Notes: a model not told the origin generated them from the letters alone. A stretch of 25,138 bases of DNA from Globomyces pollinis-pini (GCA_025399215.1 MU621280.1:8319-33456), one strand, 5' to 3'; counted from the stretch's first letter, positions 1 through 10,038 are shown. Program-made: numbers and translations.

Positions 1-598
1 CTTTTGGTTCGCAACAGGACTTTGCCTGTTTAGATTCATCTTTCGTTCCACAGCATGATTTTTCTCCTGCAGATTTACAAGCACACTTTGTTGTTTCTGC
101 CCCAGAACAACTACATCCAGTTAAAGATTTATTGGATTCGCATTTGCAGACCTTCTCTCCACATGTGCAAGATTCTTTCAATGACCCAGAGCAACTACAA
201 CCCGAAGTAGACGTGTTTTTAGCACATTTACACTTTTTTTGACAAACACATTGTGTTTTTTCCGAACCAGAACATGAGCAACCAGTAGCAGAAGTATTTG
301 AGTCACAGGAGCATACAGATGACTTCTTGCATTTACAAGAGTCTGTAAATTTACCAGAGCATGAGCAACCAATTTCCCCACTTTTAGAGCATTTGCATGC
401 GTGACAAGCGCAGGAGTCTTTGGTGGTTCCAGAGCAGGAGCAAGTAGCAGTAGCAGTTCCAGAGCATTTGCAGGCTACAGTCTTTGGAACTCCATCAGCG
501 CTACAAGAGCAAGTTTCGGTCAGTAATCCACTACAAGAACAACCAGTCTTATTGGAACATTCTAAACAGGCACATCGTTTGGCTTCTTCAGCTTTCAT
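1..598 (-). CDS. Metallothionein-like cysteine-repeat protein (3' end cut by window edge)
   Basis: The minus strand is open from an ATG at 598 to the left edge, at least 199 codons without a stop. It encodes about 40 cysteines (roughly one residue in five), almost all in CxC or CC pairs. The motif GCSCSG occurs five times and TCSCSG once, separated by Lys/Glu/Ser/Thr-rich linkers with further CxC pairs such as CKC, CAC, CTC and CVC. Aromatic residues are nearly absent. This composition is typical of metallothioneins that bind Cu(I), Zn(II) or Cd(II) through thiolate clusters, though it is longer than most fungal metallothioneins and clearly built by internal duplication. Metal binding is inferred from composition, not homology to a named family. 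The frame continues upstream of the ATG without a stop for 17 codons and includes a leucine/phenylalanine-rich run, so a signal peptide from an unseen first exon is possible. An alternative is a cysteine-rich cell-wall protein. Confidence 0.8.
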   Translation of the reverse strand, partial: MKAEEAKRCACLECSNKTGCSCSGLLTETCSCSADGVPKTVACKCSGTATATCSCSGTTKDSCACHACKCSKSGEIGCSCSGKFTDSCKCKKSSVCSCDSNTSATGCSCSGSEKTQCVCQKKCKCAKNTSTSGCSCSGSLKESCTCGEKVCKCESNKSLTGCSCSGAETTKCACKSAGEKSCCGTKDESKQAKSCCEPK

Positions 599-1181
599 TA
601 AGGGAAGAAAAAAAAGCAGTAAAAGCAGCTTTTTATAGAGGTTTCTGAGTTAAAATTGCCATTCAGCAGTTTGGTCAGATCTGCAGAAAAGACTCCAAAC
701 AAATTGCAAAAATATCGCGCTAAACACAATACTAATCATTCTTAAGCTGGGAATATATGAATTACGATTCATTCAAATTCGTAATTCTCGTGGAAACAGT
801 TGTGGTGGTCGATTTTGGGTGTGTTTTGAGTTGGACCCTGGTTTTCAGGATATAAACTGTTTAGTTCCTACTTTTTATAGTATTTCTATCAACTCAGTAC
901 TAGATGCAAAGAATAATGATATAGTCGTAATCGTAAGCAAAATTTTGAGTTTGTTCTAGATTCACAACGGCAGCAAAAATGGCTCAAATACAAATTTTCC
1001 GACCTTAATTGTACCAATCAAGCGAAATGCTAGCGCTAATCTTCAATACAACCTAAGATAGAGTAAACTGGTTGGACTCTTTGGTAACTCTTGTGTTCCC
1101 CCACATTTCCAACGGTCAGTCACGCGAAAGTCACAAAACCACTTTGGATGACGACCTTTGAAGCCAACTAATTTTGTTAAC
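599..1181. promoter_or_regulatory. Divergent intergenic region between the Cys-repeat gene and the SCOT gene
   Basis: About 580 bp separate two divergent start codons, so both promoters must lie here. No convincing open frame, RNA gene or long repeat was seen. The part next to 598 may hold an upstream exon of the cysteine-repeat gene: a possible 3' splice site (minus-strand CTCAG) lies at about 645-649, just before the leucine-rich in-frame stretch. No matching first exon with the right phase could be fixed. Confidence 0.5.
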
Positions 1182-2832
1182 ATGATGAAAAAATATCAAT
1201 TATTAGGTTTGCTCAGGTCCAAGACTATCTTCCAACGTTGGTCAAGTTCAAAAGTATTTCCAAATGCAGCATCAGCATTGAAAGCATCCAATTTGCAGTC
1301 AAACCAAACGTTGCTAGTGGGTGGGTTTGGATTATGTGGTATTCCAATGGCTACAATTCATGCAATCGACAAACTGGATGTGAAAAATCTCACAGTGGTT
1401 AGGTAATTGTATTTGATTCATTAACCTTTAGCAATAACTGTGGTGTGTCTGATTGGGGTTTGGGAGTACTTCTGAATTCAAAGAAGATAAAGCGTATGAT
1501 ATCTTCATATGTTGGAGAGAATGATGAATTTGAACGTCAATATTTATCTGGAGAATTAGAAGTTGTTTTGACACCACAAGGGACGCTGGCCGAGAAATTA
1601 AGAGCAGGTATATTGAATAGATATAGTTTGATTTTATGAAATAGGTGGTGCCGGAATTCCTGCTTTTTATACACCCACTGCTGTTGGGACAGTCATTCAA
1701 GAAGGTGGATTTCCTATAAAATATCGCATGGGAAGTAATTTTGAAACTGAACAGGTATCAGAACCAAAGAAAGTTGGACGGTTCGTAAATGGCCGAACTG
1801 GTAAACCTCAAGATTATGTATTAGAAGAATCTATCTTTGGAGATGTGTCCATCATCAAAGCATGGAAGGCTGATCGTTATGGAAACCTCATGTTCAGAGG
1901 TACCGCAAGAAATTTCAACCCTGAATGTGCCAAAGCGTCTAAATTTACTATTGCTGAGGTAGAGACTATTGTGGAGACAGGATCATTAGACCCTAGTGAA
2001 ATTCATGTTCCAGGAGTCTATATTCATGCCCTTTTTGAAGCTAATGCTGAGAAAAGGATTGAAAAAGTAAAGCTATCACAACCAACAAAGGCCGATTCTA
2101 CAGTCAAAGTTTCCAAAGCTGCAGAGATGAGGGAGCGTATTGTTCGCAGAGCGGCATTGGAGCTGAAAGATGGAATGAATGTAAACTTGGGAATTGGAAT
2201 GGTACACAAATTTATGCTTTATACTAATGTGTAGCCAACTTTAGCGTCCAATTACTTACCAGATGGTGTGACGATCATGTTACAATCAGAGAACGGTATA
2301 TTTAATCGTATATTCATTGTTAGGATTACTTGGAATGGGACCATATCCAACTGCAGATGAAGTAGATGCTGATATGATCAATGCTGGTAAAGAAACTGTC
2401 ACTACGTTACCTGGCTCCTCTATTTTCTCATCATCAGAATCATTTGGAATGATTCGAGGAGGTCATATTGACATTAGTATCTTAGGTGCCATGCAAGTAT
2501 CATCAGATGGATCTCTAGCTAATTGGATTATCCCAGGAAAGATGGTCAAAGGAATGGGAGGAGCAATGGATCTTGTCAGTTCCGGTTCTCGAGTAGTTGT
2601 TACAATGGAACATACTGCGAAAGGTGGTAAACCAAAAATCCTCAACAAATGCACTTTACCTCTCACTGGAATGCAATGCGTTGATCGTATCATCACTGAA
2701 CTTGCAGTCTTTGATATCATCGATGGTGGTTTGGTATTAATCGAGAAAGCAAAGGATGTTTCGGTGGATGATATTCGTAAAGTGACCGAAGCAGACTTTA
2801 AAGTCTCTTCAAATCTCATTGATATGCCATAA
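1182..2832 (+). CDS. Succinyl-CoA:3-ketoacid CoA-transferase, mitochondrial
   Basis: Exons 1182-1402, 1432-1607, 1645-2201, 2235-2295 and 2324-2832 join in frame to 507 aa, close to the roughly 520 aa of animal SCOT/OXCT. The enzyme transfers CoA from succinyl-CoA to acetoacetate in the mitochondrial matrix (ketone-body use). The N-terminus ([14 protein letters not shown]) is basic and hydrophobic, as expected of a targeting sequence. The alpha-type half carries the glycine-rich [10 protein letters not shown] motif near residue 47 and [11 protein letters not shown]. The beta-type half has [15 protein letters not shown] and the QSENG motif, whose Glu337 is the expected catalytic glutamate that forms the enzyme-CoA thioester, followed by GLLGMGPYP. 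Introns are 29, 37, 33 and 28 nt. The start is the first in-frame ATG; upstream in-frame codons lack ATG. The family assignment is strong. Confidence 0.95.
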
Positions 2833-2975
2833 TTTAAAGAAAGATTTACTTTCAATCATATTAAACCTTTTAAACTTGTGAGTACATAATCATTACTGTG
2901 ATGTAATTGAAAGAATTATTTCAAATAGGATTATATAAGTATCAGATTAATTTATTATCTTCAGTAATATGATTT

Positions 2976-5515
2976 CTATATTTTGGCAGATTCAGTTTCA
3001 CATAATGTTTCTACAGAACTGGCCCCATCCGAATCTTCATCCAAAGCATCTGACTGAGAACTTTTGAATACAATATCTTTTGGAACATACCCCAAACACG
3101 TTCGTATTGATCGTATATAATAGTGAGGTAACGAGATACATTGACGGTTGATGTATTTTAACACCACCAATGTTTTCATTGGATTCTTATTGCGTAATTG
3201 GTCATCCAGAACAAGTAATGTTTGAGATGAAATCCATGGACTAGATGAATGGGAGGAGATTCCTGCTTGCCAAATGGTCCATAAATGAGTTCTATCGGAT
3301 TCTAAAGCCCATTCAAATAATACAATCCATGTTTCAATTCCAAAGTTCAATTCTTTTGTATTGCGAGTTTGCTTGATTCGTTTCAAGTAATCATGAAAAC
3401 AAGCGATCTCTCCCAGGTTTTTTCGGATTTTTAGTATATCAGTTTCCAAACCAGTAGTCCTTTCAATTCTATATTTTCCCAACAAAGAGATAATGAACTG
3501 TAGTTTGCTTGCAAGTCCAGGTTGCGTTCGAGTAGTGCAGAACTGAGTTCGATGAAGTAGAACTTTTATCAATGTTTCAAACATTCTCGTATTTGCAGGT
3601 TTCTTAACAGTCCATTCATTAAAAACAAGCTCCACTTGATCATAATTGTGGTTTTCATACAGGACAGCCATGAGAGCTGCAACTGAATCTATATTTACAG
3701 AAAGTGAGGATTTGAAATGTTCCAATGACTTTCGAGTACCCTTTCGGAGAGAAATTGCTCCCAATTGCTGTATACTCAACTGATTGATACAATCAGTTTC
3801 TATTCCATTTTTCAAACCAAGTTCAATTAAGTTCTGCAATTCCAAATGTTTTCCATTTTTCCGTAAATATTTTCCATAGCATACATATAATTGCCCTATT
3901 TGTCGATTATGTTCGTTTTCTACCAGAATTCCAAAAAAATCTTGAAGAAGAGAATACTCTCCTGTATACTCTAATCCATCTAGCAATGAAACTAGCCACT
4001 CTGGACGAGTGTTTAGCCATATTGATTGATCGAGAATTGAAATTAAAATAGATTTAACTTGACTAGAATCCGAAATCGTACTTTTCAAACTCTGCAAAAT
4101 TGTGGTAAAGGTAAATTTGTTGATCCTAAATAAACCCGATGATTTCTGCATTTGTAATAAGATTGAATGTACAAACATCCATTGACCTTCATAAATAAAT
4201 GCACTAATTAAAGTATTGATGTGATCAGACATTTGCTTTGAGGAAAGAAATGACTTGGATAGTCGACTAAAGTAAATATCAATGAACTGAGGAAGCATTC
4301 GAATATCCTTTGACGTTAAACTAAATATTATTCTGTTCAAAGTAATCCTATTGTAAAAATCATAGCAAATCCCAGATTGTAGTGACGAATCTGCTGAGTT
4401 GCATACTGTTTCGTTCATCTGATTTTCTGTTGTGTCTATTAGGATTGGTTCAGTGGGTATTTGATGAATAACATCTAACAACGGAAAGGTTGCATTTTCC
4501 AAAATTAAAATACTAGTGATAGTAATACAAGATGTTAAAGAAGTAGGGTCAATTTTAGCCGCAGATTCTACAGGCGTATCACAAGCGATTAGTGACCTTT
4601 TTGACAATTGTTGAAATTGCAAAAGCAGTAATTTTAATGCTAATAAGTTTGATGGACACGACTTCTTTTGTTTCAGAATACCAGCCAAATGGTTGATCAA
4701 CTTCAAAAGGTGAGTAAAAGAAACATCTTTTGGAATAGAATCGATGATGAAGGGCAACACCTTGGTAAATGAAATTCCATTCTCCATTAATAAATCTACA
4801 TATTTTCGAAGGCGATAGTCTTTAAATGATCCCTTGAACATTATAATACATAAACCAATATAAGCATCCTGTGAAGGTAACTCTGGATGTGTTTTTAACA
4901 GTTGAGCAAACAATGACTCTGCAATTTTAGTATTTCCAACTTTAATGTAATATTCAATAACTTTTTCATATATGAATATTCCAGAGTTGGGAGTATTTTG
5001 AAGATGCTTGTACAGGTTTACATTTGGTTCTTCCCCACAGTCAAAAGCTAATAAGCAATATTCACTATGTGACAGTTTAGGTTTTTTCGTTATTGGGGTA
5101 TTAATATGTTGGGATAATGAACTGTTTTTCTGTGAGTGAATTCTAAAATGATCATGATGATTCTTTTGAATTGTCTTTGATTTTAAATTGTTTTTACTAG
5201 ACGTTTTTGTTAATAACAAAGGATTGAATAGCATTGATATTTGTGATTTCAGAGTGACTAAGTGAGAATTCGATAGTTTAGATTTCGTTTGTAGAACTGG
5301 TTCGATATCTGATATTTTAATATGGACCAATTCTTGAAGATGAGTTCTTCCAGTACTTAAATATTTCTTTGGATTTGCATTTACAAAAGTCAGTAAATTG
5401 AAACCTAATGATTAATAATTAAATGGATACCCAGAAATCCAATTTTTACAGCTGTTGATAGACCAGCATTCGCTCTCTGATAATATTTGGTACGCAAAGG
5501 GTTACTAGTTCGCAT
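2976..5515 (-). CDS. PPR-like helical-repeat protein, probably mitochondrial
   Basis: Exon 1 is 5515-5431 and exon 2 is 5404-2976, joined across a 26-nt intron (5430-5405) to give 837 aa. The long ORF alone lacks an ATG at its 5' end; the short first exon supplies one (MRTSNPLRTKYYQR...), basic and without acidic residues, consistent with mitochondrial import. The body is a long series of alpha-helical pairs resembling degenerate pentatricopeptide repeats, for example IYEKVIEYYIKVGNTKIAES and the stretch around TFTTILQSLKS. Such fungal PPR proteins usually bind mitochondrial transcripts for translation, stability or processing. No specific orthologue (Pet309, Aep3, Dmr1 or similar) could be recognised. 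The acidic C-terminus (DALDEDSDGASSVET) is unusual for the family. It is convergent with SCOT (about 140 bp between stops) and divergent from the SYG1 gene. Confidence 0.7.
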
Positions 5516-5813
5516 AGCTGGGTATCAAGAAATTGTGTATCCAAATGTAACTAAAAAAAATTTAACAATTCAATTGAAACAAAGTATTCAACTTCAAATA
5601 TCCTTAAACTAACAAAGAATTTCGTAATGTTTAGATTCAGTAGATCAAGATGATGATTCAACACGTACTGTTTAGATTAGTACAGAATTTTAAACTCAGC
5701 AAAGGATAAAAGGAGTACGAATCACTATTAATACATGTTTTTATGTATTAGGTACAACAACAGTTACAAACTTCTCTTGGTTTTCTATTGTTACAAACTT
5801 CACCTGTAAAAAA
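5516..5813. promoter_or_regulatory. Divergent promoter region, PPR-like gene / SYG1 gene
   Basis: 298 bp between two divergent starts. It holds a short direct repeat (GTTACAAACTTC, twice between about 5763 and 5802) and a small inverted repeat AATACAT...ATGTATT near 5732-5750. No coding potential was seen. Any regulatory role of the repeats is not shown. Confidence 0.4.
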
Positions 5814-8229
5814 ATGCGATTTGGAAAATATTTGATTGAACAGTCAGTACCTGAAGTAATAGAATTTGGAATTGATTTGTAGTGGCATAGGAAATACTTG
5901 AACTACAAGTACTTGAAAGACTCTTTGAAAATTAACTCTATCACTCATGATTCCGATTTTTATCATACCGTATTCAACAATGATCCTCAATTCGAATCAT
6001 TCTTGCATTCAATTGAATCACAAAGGCCTGCTGATCATTCTTTCGTATATTTGTTTTATAAACAACTATCAAAAGTAAACAAGTTTTATTCAGGTACAAA
6101 AAGTCTTAATAATTGATTCATAGTACAATTGGAAGATGCAGAAAAGAGATTATTTCAATTAGAACAACAATGCACTTTTTTGGATTGGTCAGAAAGTTTA
6201 ACAAACGTAATTCATCCAACACTTCAACCAACTCCTAATATTTTTGTTCAATCTCCTGATCATATTGAAATGAGACCACATTCATTAGATGCTGCATTAT
6301 CTGAAGATGAAGATATTGCTCATAGTGAAATTGTCGTACATAGCACCAACCCGAAAAAAGAACTTACAAAAGTATTCATAGAGTTTTATAGAATGTTACA
6401 AATGCTTGAAAATTATAGAATCTTGAATGAAATTGCTACAAAAAAGATTTTGAAGGTATCTTGTACCGTTTTTTAACCATAGAAATTTGCTAAATACAGA
6501 GGAATAGATACAACAGATCTCAGTGCTCAAGCAAATCAGTTGGATATATTTCAATCCAAAAGGACATCAGTAAAGAACTTAATTCTTAAAACGGAAGATT
6601 TGTATGTCAACAATTTTGGTTCCAAATTTCAAAAACGGTACTTTACATTATTTGTTTATAAAAAGAAAAGATATACTAGAAGAAATTAGAATTGAAAATA
6701 ACGAAGTTCAGGTATTCTAATACATATTGATTCCAGTTCCTCCAACCTGTTCCAATATGGAGTGCTGGATTCCTCACTGGACTCTCCATACCACCTTTAG
6801 TTGCAATTATAGTTCAACTATCACTTATGCAACTCAACAGTGAAAAAAAGTTTATTTTGTTAATTTATGGTGGTATCAGTATACCTATCATGTTCCTCTA
6901 CCTATTTTCCTATTGTATGATTGTGTTAAATGCAAATAGAGTGAATTGGATCTTGATTTGTGAATTAGATCCAAAATGTATAAATGTTCTTGAATTAACA
7001 ATAGCTTCATTATCTCCTATCGAATTCACAACTATTGCTGGATTTATGTTGTTTATCTTTAGTTACAATATGTATTTTGCTATTTGCTACCCTTTTTTAA
7101 CCACAAATCTTCAAATTTATCCAATTGTAAAGTTGTCATCTCCTCATCTTAGTGCCTTATATCTATATATTTGTTTATATTGTTTATGCCAGTAGAGGTG
7201 TTTCATGGCAAAGCAAGAAGTTATCTTCGATCACTCTTGGTGATATAATATTATGATTAATCATATAGGCCAAAATTTTTCTCTCGGGTTTATATCCAGT
7301 TCAGTTTATAGACTTCTTTGTATGTGATTTACTATCTTCACTGGTAATGATTCTATCTAAATCAAAAAAAGACATATTCATTTGTTTCGATAGAAACTGC
7401 AATTTGTTTGATTTTTCAATACCCTGATGGTGGTAATGATTTGAAAAATGTAGTTAATCAAAAGAATCTTCATGTCGGGTATCTGAATCATGGCTAGGTT
7501 CGATGGTTGTAGCTTTACCAGCATGGTGGCGATTGTTACAATGCTGTAGAAGTAATTCGAGTTTCAATACATTAACACTAGGATATTATGATAACAGACT
7601 TGTACATCCTCATTTGACAAATATGCTCAAATATGTGTTTTCGTTAACGACAATCAGTCTATCGATCGTTTCCAAATTCACTGACTCGATTACAATCAAA
7701 GTACTGTGGTTTCGTAAGGATTGTTATTTTGTTTATGATTAGTTTCTTCATTATTGACATCGATCTATGCCTACTTATGGGATGTTTTGTTTGATGTAAT
7801 CCATTTCTTTGACTCACAGTTAGTGGGGTCTATTTCATCAGAATTCCAAACATAAATATGTAATGTTTATGTATTAAACAACAGCTTCGTGAAGAAATAA
7901 CATTTCCACCAGAAGTATACTATGTTGGAATCATGTAATGATTTTTTAAAAAAAAACTCAACCTCTAGATTAAATGGAATATTGAGATTTAGTTGGATAG
8001 CCCTTTTATCGCCAAGTTATTGGTCATCTATTGTATATGGTCAACTGATTATTTATACTATTGCAGTTTGTGAGATATTTAGGTAATATGATTGTAGTTG
8101 ATTGGTAGACGTGGGTTTTGGGCGGTACTACGGATGGAAAATGAACATGCTAATAATGTTGGACAATTTCGAGTTGTTCGAGATTTACCACTTCCGTTTG
8201 ATATTTCCAAAAAACAGAAAGTCAATTAA
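5814..8229 (+). CDS. SPX-EXS protein, SYG1/XPR1-type phosphate exporter
   Basis: Fifteen exons: 5814-5855, 5883-6093, 6124-6455, 6483-6637, 6666-6711, 6737-7126, 7153-7239, 7269-7343, 7372-7432, 7498-7713, 7743-7795, 7824-7859, 7885-7934, 7969-8082, 8109-8229; 662 aa. The SPX domain opens with [20 protein letters not shown], the inositol-pyrophosphate sensor, and continues through [15 protein letters not shown] and [14 protein letters not shown]. Membrane helices start in exon 6 (residue 263 on). The EXS domain shows [39 protein letters not shown] and [21 protein letters not shown], all hallmarks of XPR1/SYG1. The family exports or redistributes phosphate and in yeast is linked to G-beta signalling. 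Introns are 25-34 nt except the one at 7433-7497 (65 nt). That join is the least certain: it keeps frame but omits sequence where relatives have a longer loop. Confidence 0.9.
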
Positions 8230-8307
8230 TATAGTTTATGTAAAATGAATCAATCAGATTTAAATCAATTTATTTTTATTTGGAGAAATGTTTTTTTAGG
8301 TTACAGG

Positions 8308-8577
8308 TTATTCTTCAGATTGATTTCTTCTAAAAATGGGTCTTCGAAATCGAACGATATGTTCATTATCGTCATCACGTTTATGGAATGGTGCCAAATC
8401 AGTATCGTCATCACGTTTATGGAATGGTGCTAAATCCGTCTCAACCTCTCTTTTTTGAACACCTTCTTGACGTTTTACGTTCGTATAACTTGTGTAGTAT
8501 GGAATAGGTTCAATTCCTTCTGGAGGAATGGCAACTGCGGCAACAAGAGACAAGAATACAAGATTGATAAATTGCAT
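8308..8577 (-). CDS. Secreted precursor with Lys-Arg-bounded repeat peptides (pheromone-like)
   Basis: 89 aa, single exon, ATG at 8577. Residues 1-16 (MQFINLVFLSLVAAVA) form a textbook signal peptide. A pro-region IPPEGIEPIPYYTSYTNV is followed by dibasic sites at 35-36 (KR), 42-43 (KR), 54-55 (KR), 66-67 (KR), 78-79 (RR) and 83-84 (RR). Cutting after them would release QEGVQ, EVETDLAPFH, DDDTDLAPFH, DDDNEHIVRF and PIF. The two central peptides share the core TDLAPFH. This is the architecture of alpha-factor-like pheromone precursors and other Kex2-processed repeat proteins: signal, pro-region, tandem peptides with dibasic spacers. Peptide sequence and receptor are not recognised. The gene is convergent with SYG1 (stops 78 bp apart) and lies on the same strand as the next two genes, one encoding a 7TM protein. 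Acidic leaders (EVE, DDD) might be trimmed by an aminopeptidase. Confidence 0.78.
   Translation of the reverse strand: MQFINLVFLSLVAAVAIPPEGIEPIPYYTSYTNVKRQEGVQKREVETDLAPFHKRDDDTDLAPFHKRDDDNEHIVRFRRPIFRRNQSEE
8341..8448 (-). repeat. 36-bp tandem repeat encoding the released peptides
   Basis: Two near-identical 36-bp copies (8413-8448 and 8377-8412) each encode a 10-residue peptide plus Lys-Arg. A third diverged copy (8341-8376) keeps the DDD start and dibasic end but has NEHIVRF in place of TDLAPFH. The 36-bp period equals one peptide plus its cleavage site, as expected if the repeats grew by unequal exchange under selection for a peptide product. Confidence 0.85.
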
Positions 8578-8820
8578 AGTGATGAAATTGAATTGATTTC
8601 AATTTATATTTATATATTTGACGTGTTTACTCTCCATTGTTTTGATGAACAATGAAAGACAATGCCATTTTTTTAATTTGTTTACGATCTTGTTTGAAAA
8701 CAATGATGTTGATTAGAATTGTAACTGTTTCGTATCAGTAACGATGAAGACTCGTTTGATATTGATTTCTACAATAAAAATCAACATTTACAAAATCGTA
8801 ACGAAAATGATTCAATAAAA
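8578..8820. promoter_or_regulatory. Promoter of the peptide precursor with clustered ACAATG motifs
   Basis: Upstream (minus-strand sense) of the precursor, four copies of ACAATG or its complement lie within 71 bp: 8635-8640, 8649-8654, 8659-8664 and 8700-8705. The first two and the fourth extend to AACAATG on one strand or the other. This matches the general (A/T)(A/T)CAA(A/T)G core bound by HMG-box factors of the Ste11/Prf1/SOX type, which in fungi often control pheromone genes. The motif is short and the region is AT-rich, so this is suggestive only. Confidence 0.4.
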
Positions 8821-9060
8821 TCAATAGTTCCATTTATTAAATAAACAACAGAGTAAAAGAAAAGTGGAGAGATCTGGTAAACCCGATACCGAACCAGAAA
8901 AATTCAAATGAAAATCATCATGACGATAAAGTGATCGATTCTTCATATAACGGTTAATATGTTGTAATTGTTGATGATGATTTACAAAATGGCCATCACT
9001 ATCTCGAACCAATGGAATTGCAAAAGTGGTGAATATCAAAAACAGAGAGCAAATCTTCAT
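8821..9060 (-). CDS. Small secreted histidine/arginine-rich ORF
   Basis: 79 aa from an ATG at 9060. Residues 1-16 (MKICSLFLIFTTFAIP) look like a signal peptide. The middle is polar and rich in His, Asn and Arg (HFVNHHQQLQHINRY, KNRSLYRHDDFH) with one N-glycosylation sequon (NRS at 41-43) and another at NFS near 54. The C-terminal third contains a hydrophobic stretch (STFLLLCCLF) ending in a short polar tail, unlike a standard GPI signal. No family was recognised. It lies between the peptide precursor and the 7TM gene on the same strand, about 240 and 215 bp from them. It may be a second peptide precursor, an accessory secreted protein or a fortuitous ORF. Single-base Arg sites are present but no clear dibasic pair. 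Confidence 0.45.
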   Translation of the reverse strand: MKICSLFLIFTTFAIPLVRDSDGHFVNHHQQLQHINRYMKNRSLYRHDDFHLNFSGSVSGLPDLSTFLLLCCLFNKWNY

Positions 9061-9276
9061 ATTCAGTTTGTTGATTAACTTGAAAATCTAATTAGATTGC
9101 TTATTAAATTGTTTATGTTTGTTGTTTACTTTGTGTATCTACAATACAAAGCAACAATCACGTTTATTTGTTTAAGGTGAGACTATAGTTGATCATTATT
9201 GATCCATTATATCATGATTCTATTCATTTTGAGTTTATTATTTTGTTTTTGATTTTATTATTTCGATGGAAAGGTT

Positions 9277-10038
9277 CTAAACCCAAGATTTTATACTACA
9301 TGCATTGATACACAATCTATTTACAATTTCTTCAACAAATGCACAGACATTGGTAGAAATGTTGCTTCTTAATACTACAATTGGAATCATGACTGATGAA
9401 AAATTCCAAAAGAGGTTGGTATAAAAGTTTGCAAGTCCTAAATTATACGTGATGGAACCAATCAAATACATGATTGAGTAGAGTATCGTCCAATAAACTG
9501 GAAGCATCAATGTCAGTTTATCTCGTCTAGAAAACTTTTGATCAAATTTGTTCATCACGGAATAGATGTAGTAAATATCGAAATATATGATGGTCAAGAA
9601 AATGGAAATACATTGTAGTGGACCACTATATACCCAACAAGATCCTGCATCACCCAGTAAACAAGTCCCACTTGCAATGATACTAAATGCAGATACCGCA
9701 ATCAACATGGCTTTATCCCAATACTTTGTAGGGCAAAGTATGGTCTTTCGTTGATACATGCCCAATGCTTTACATATGTAGACAAGGATGTTTACATATT
9801 CCAAGATGGTATAATAGTTTGCAGCGCGTTTTGTATCTATTTGGAGTATTTCATTATATAAAATGGTTAGATATAACTTTTGAGAGATTAACAGCAAAGA
9901 TATTGCTACTATAGACCAGAAACGATTACATTTGAATCTAAAAGAACATTCGAATATGGTAGCTACCACCCAAATGAAGGATAATATGGCAGATAGTTTC
10001 CAAGTTAGATCATCAGTTGAATTCCAATGTCCCGCCAT
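9277..10038 (-). CDS. Seven-transmembrane, GPCR-like protein
   Basis: 253 aa, single exon, ATG at 10038. Hydrophobic segments at about 13-32, 40-61, 74-94, 108-128, 141-162, 175-198 and 203-224 give seven membrane helices. The N-terminus has an N-glycosylation sequon (Asn6-Ser-Thr). Loops 1-2 (FRFKCNR), 3-4 (YQRKTILCPTKYWDK) and 5-6 (MNKFDQKFSRRDK) are positively charged, so the positive-inside rule predicts N-terminus outside and C-tail inside, the topology of G-protein-coupled receptors. Helix 6 carries a central proline (LMLPVYW), and the outer loop 4-5 holds Cys134 and Cys143. The short tail has three cysteines that could be lipid-modified. No named receptor family (Ste2, Ste3, Rta1, Pth11) was recognised from its motifs. 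The neighbouring secreted precursor and the nearby G-gamma gene suggest, but do not prove, a receptor role. A 7TM transporter is the main alternative. Confidence 0.7.
   Translation of the reverse strand: MAGHWNSTDDLTWKLSAILSFIWVVATIFECSFRFKCNRFWSIVAISLLLISQKLYLTILYNEILQIDTKRAANYYTILEYVNILVYICKALGMYQRKTILCPTKYWDKAMLIAVSAFSIIASGTCLLGDAGSCWVYSGPLQCISIFLTIIYFDIYYIYSVMNKFDQKFSRRDKLTLMLPVYWTILYSIMYLIGSITYNLGLANFYTNLFWNFSSVMIPIVVLRSNISTNVCAFVEEIVNRLCINACSIKSWV

Noticed and set aside
178..638. Open frames on both strands over the cysteine-repeat gene (178-381 minus, 420-638 plus)
   Set aside because: They are alternative frames of the repetitive Cys-rich coding sequence; the CxC frame on the minus strand explains the whole region.
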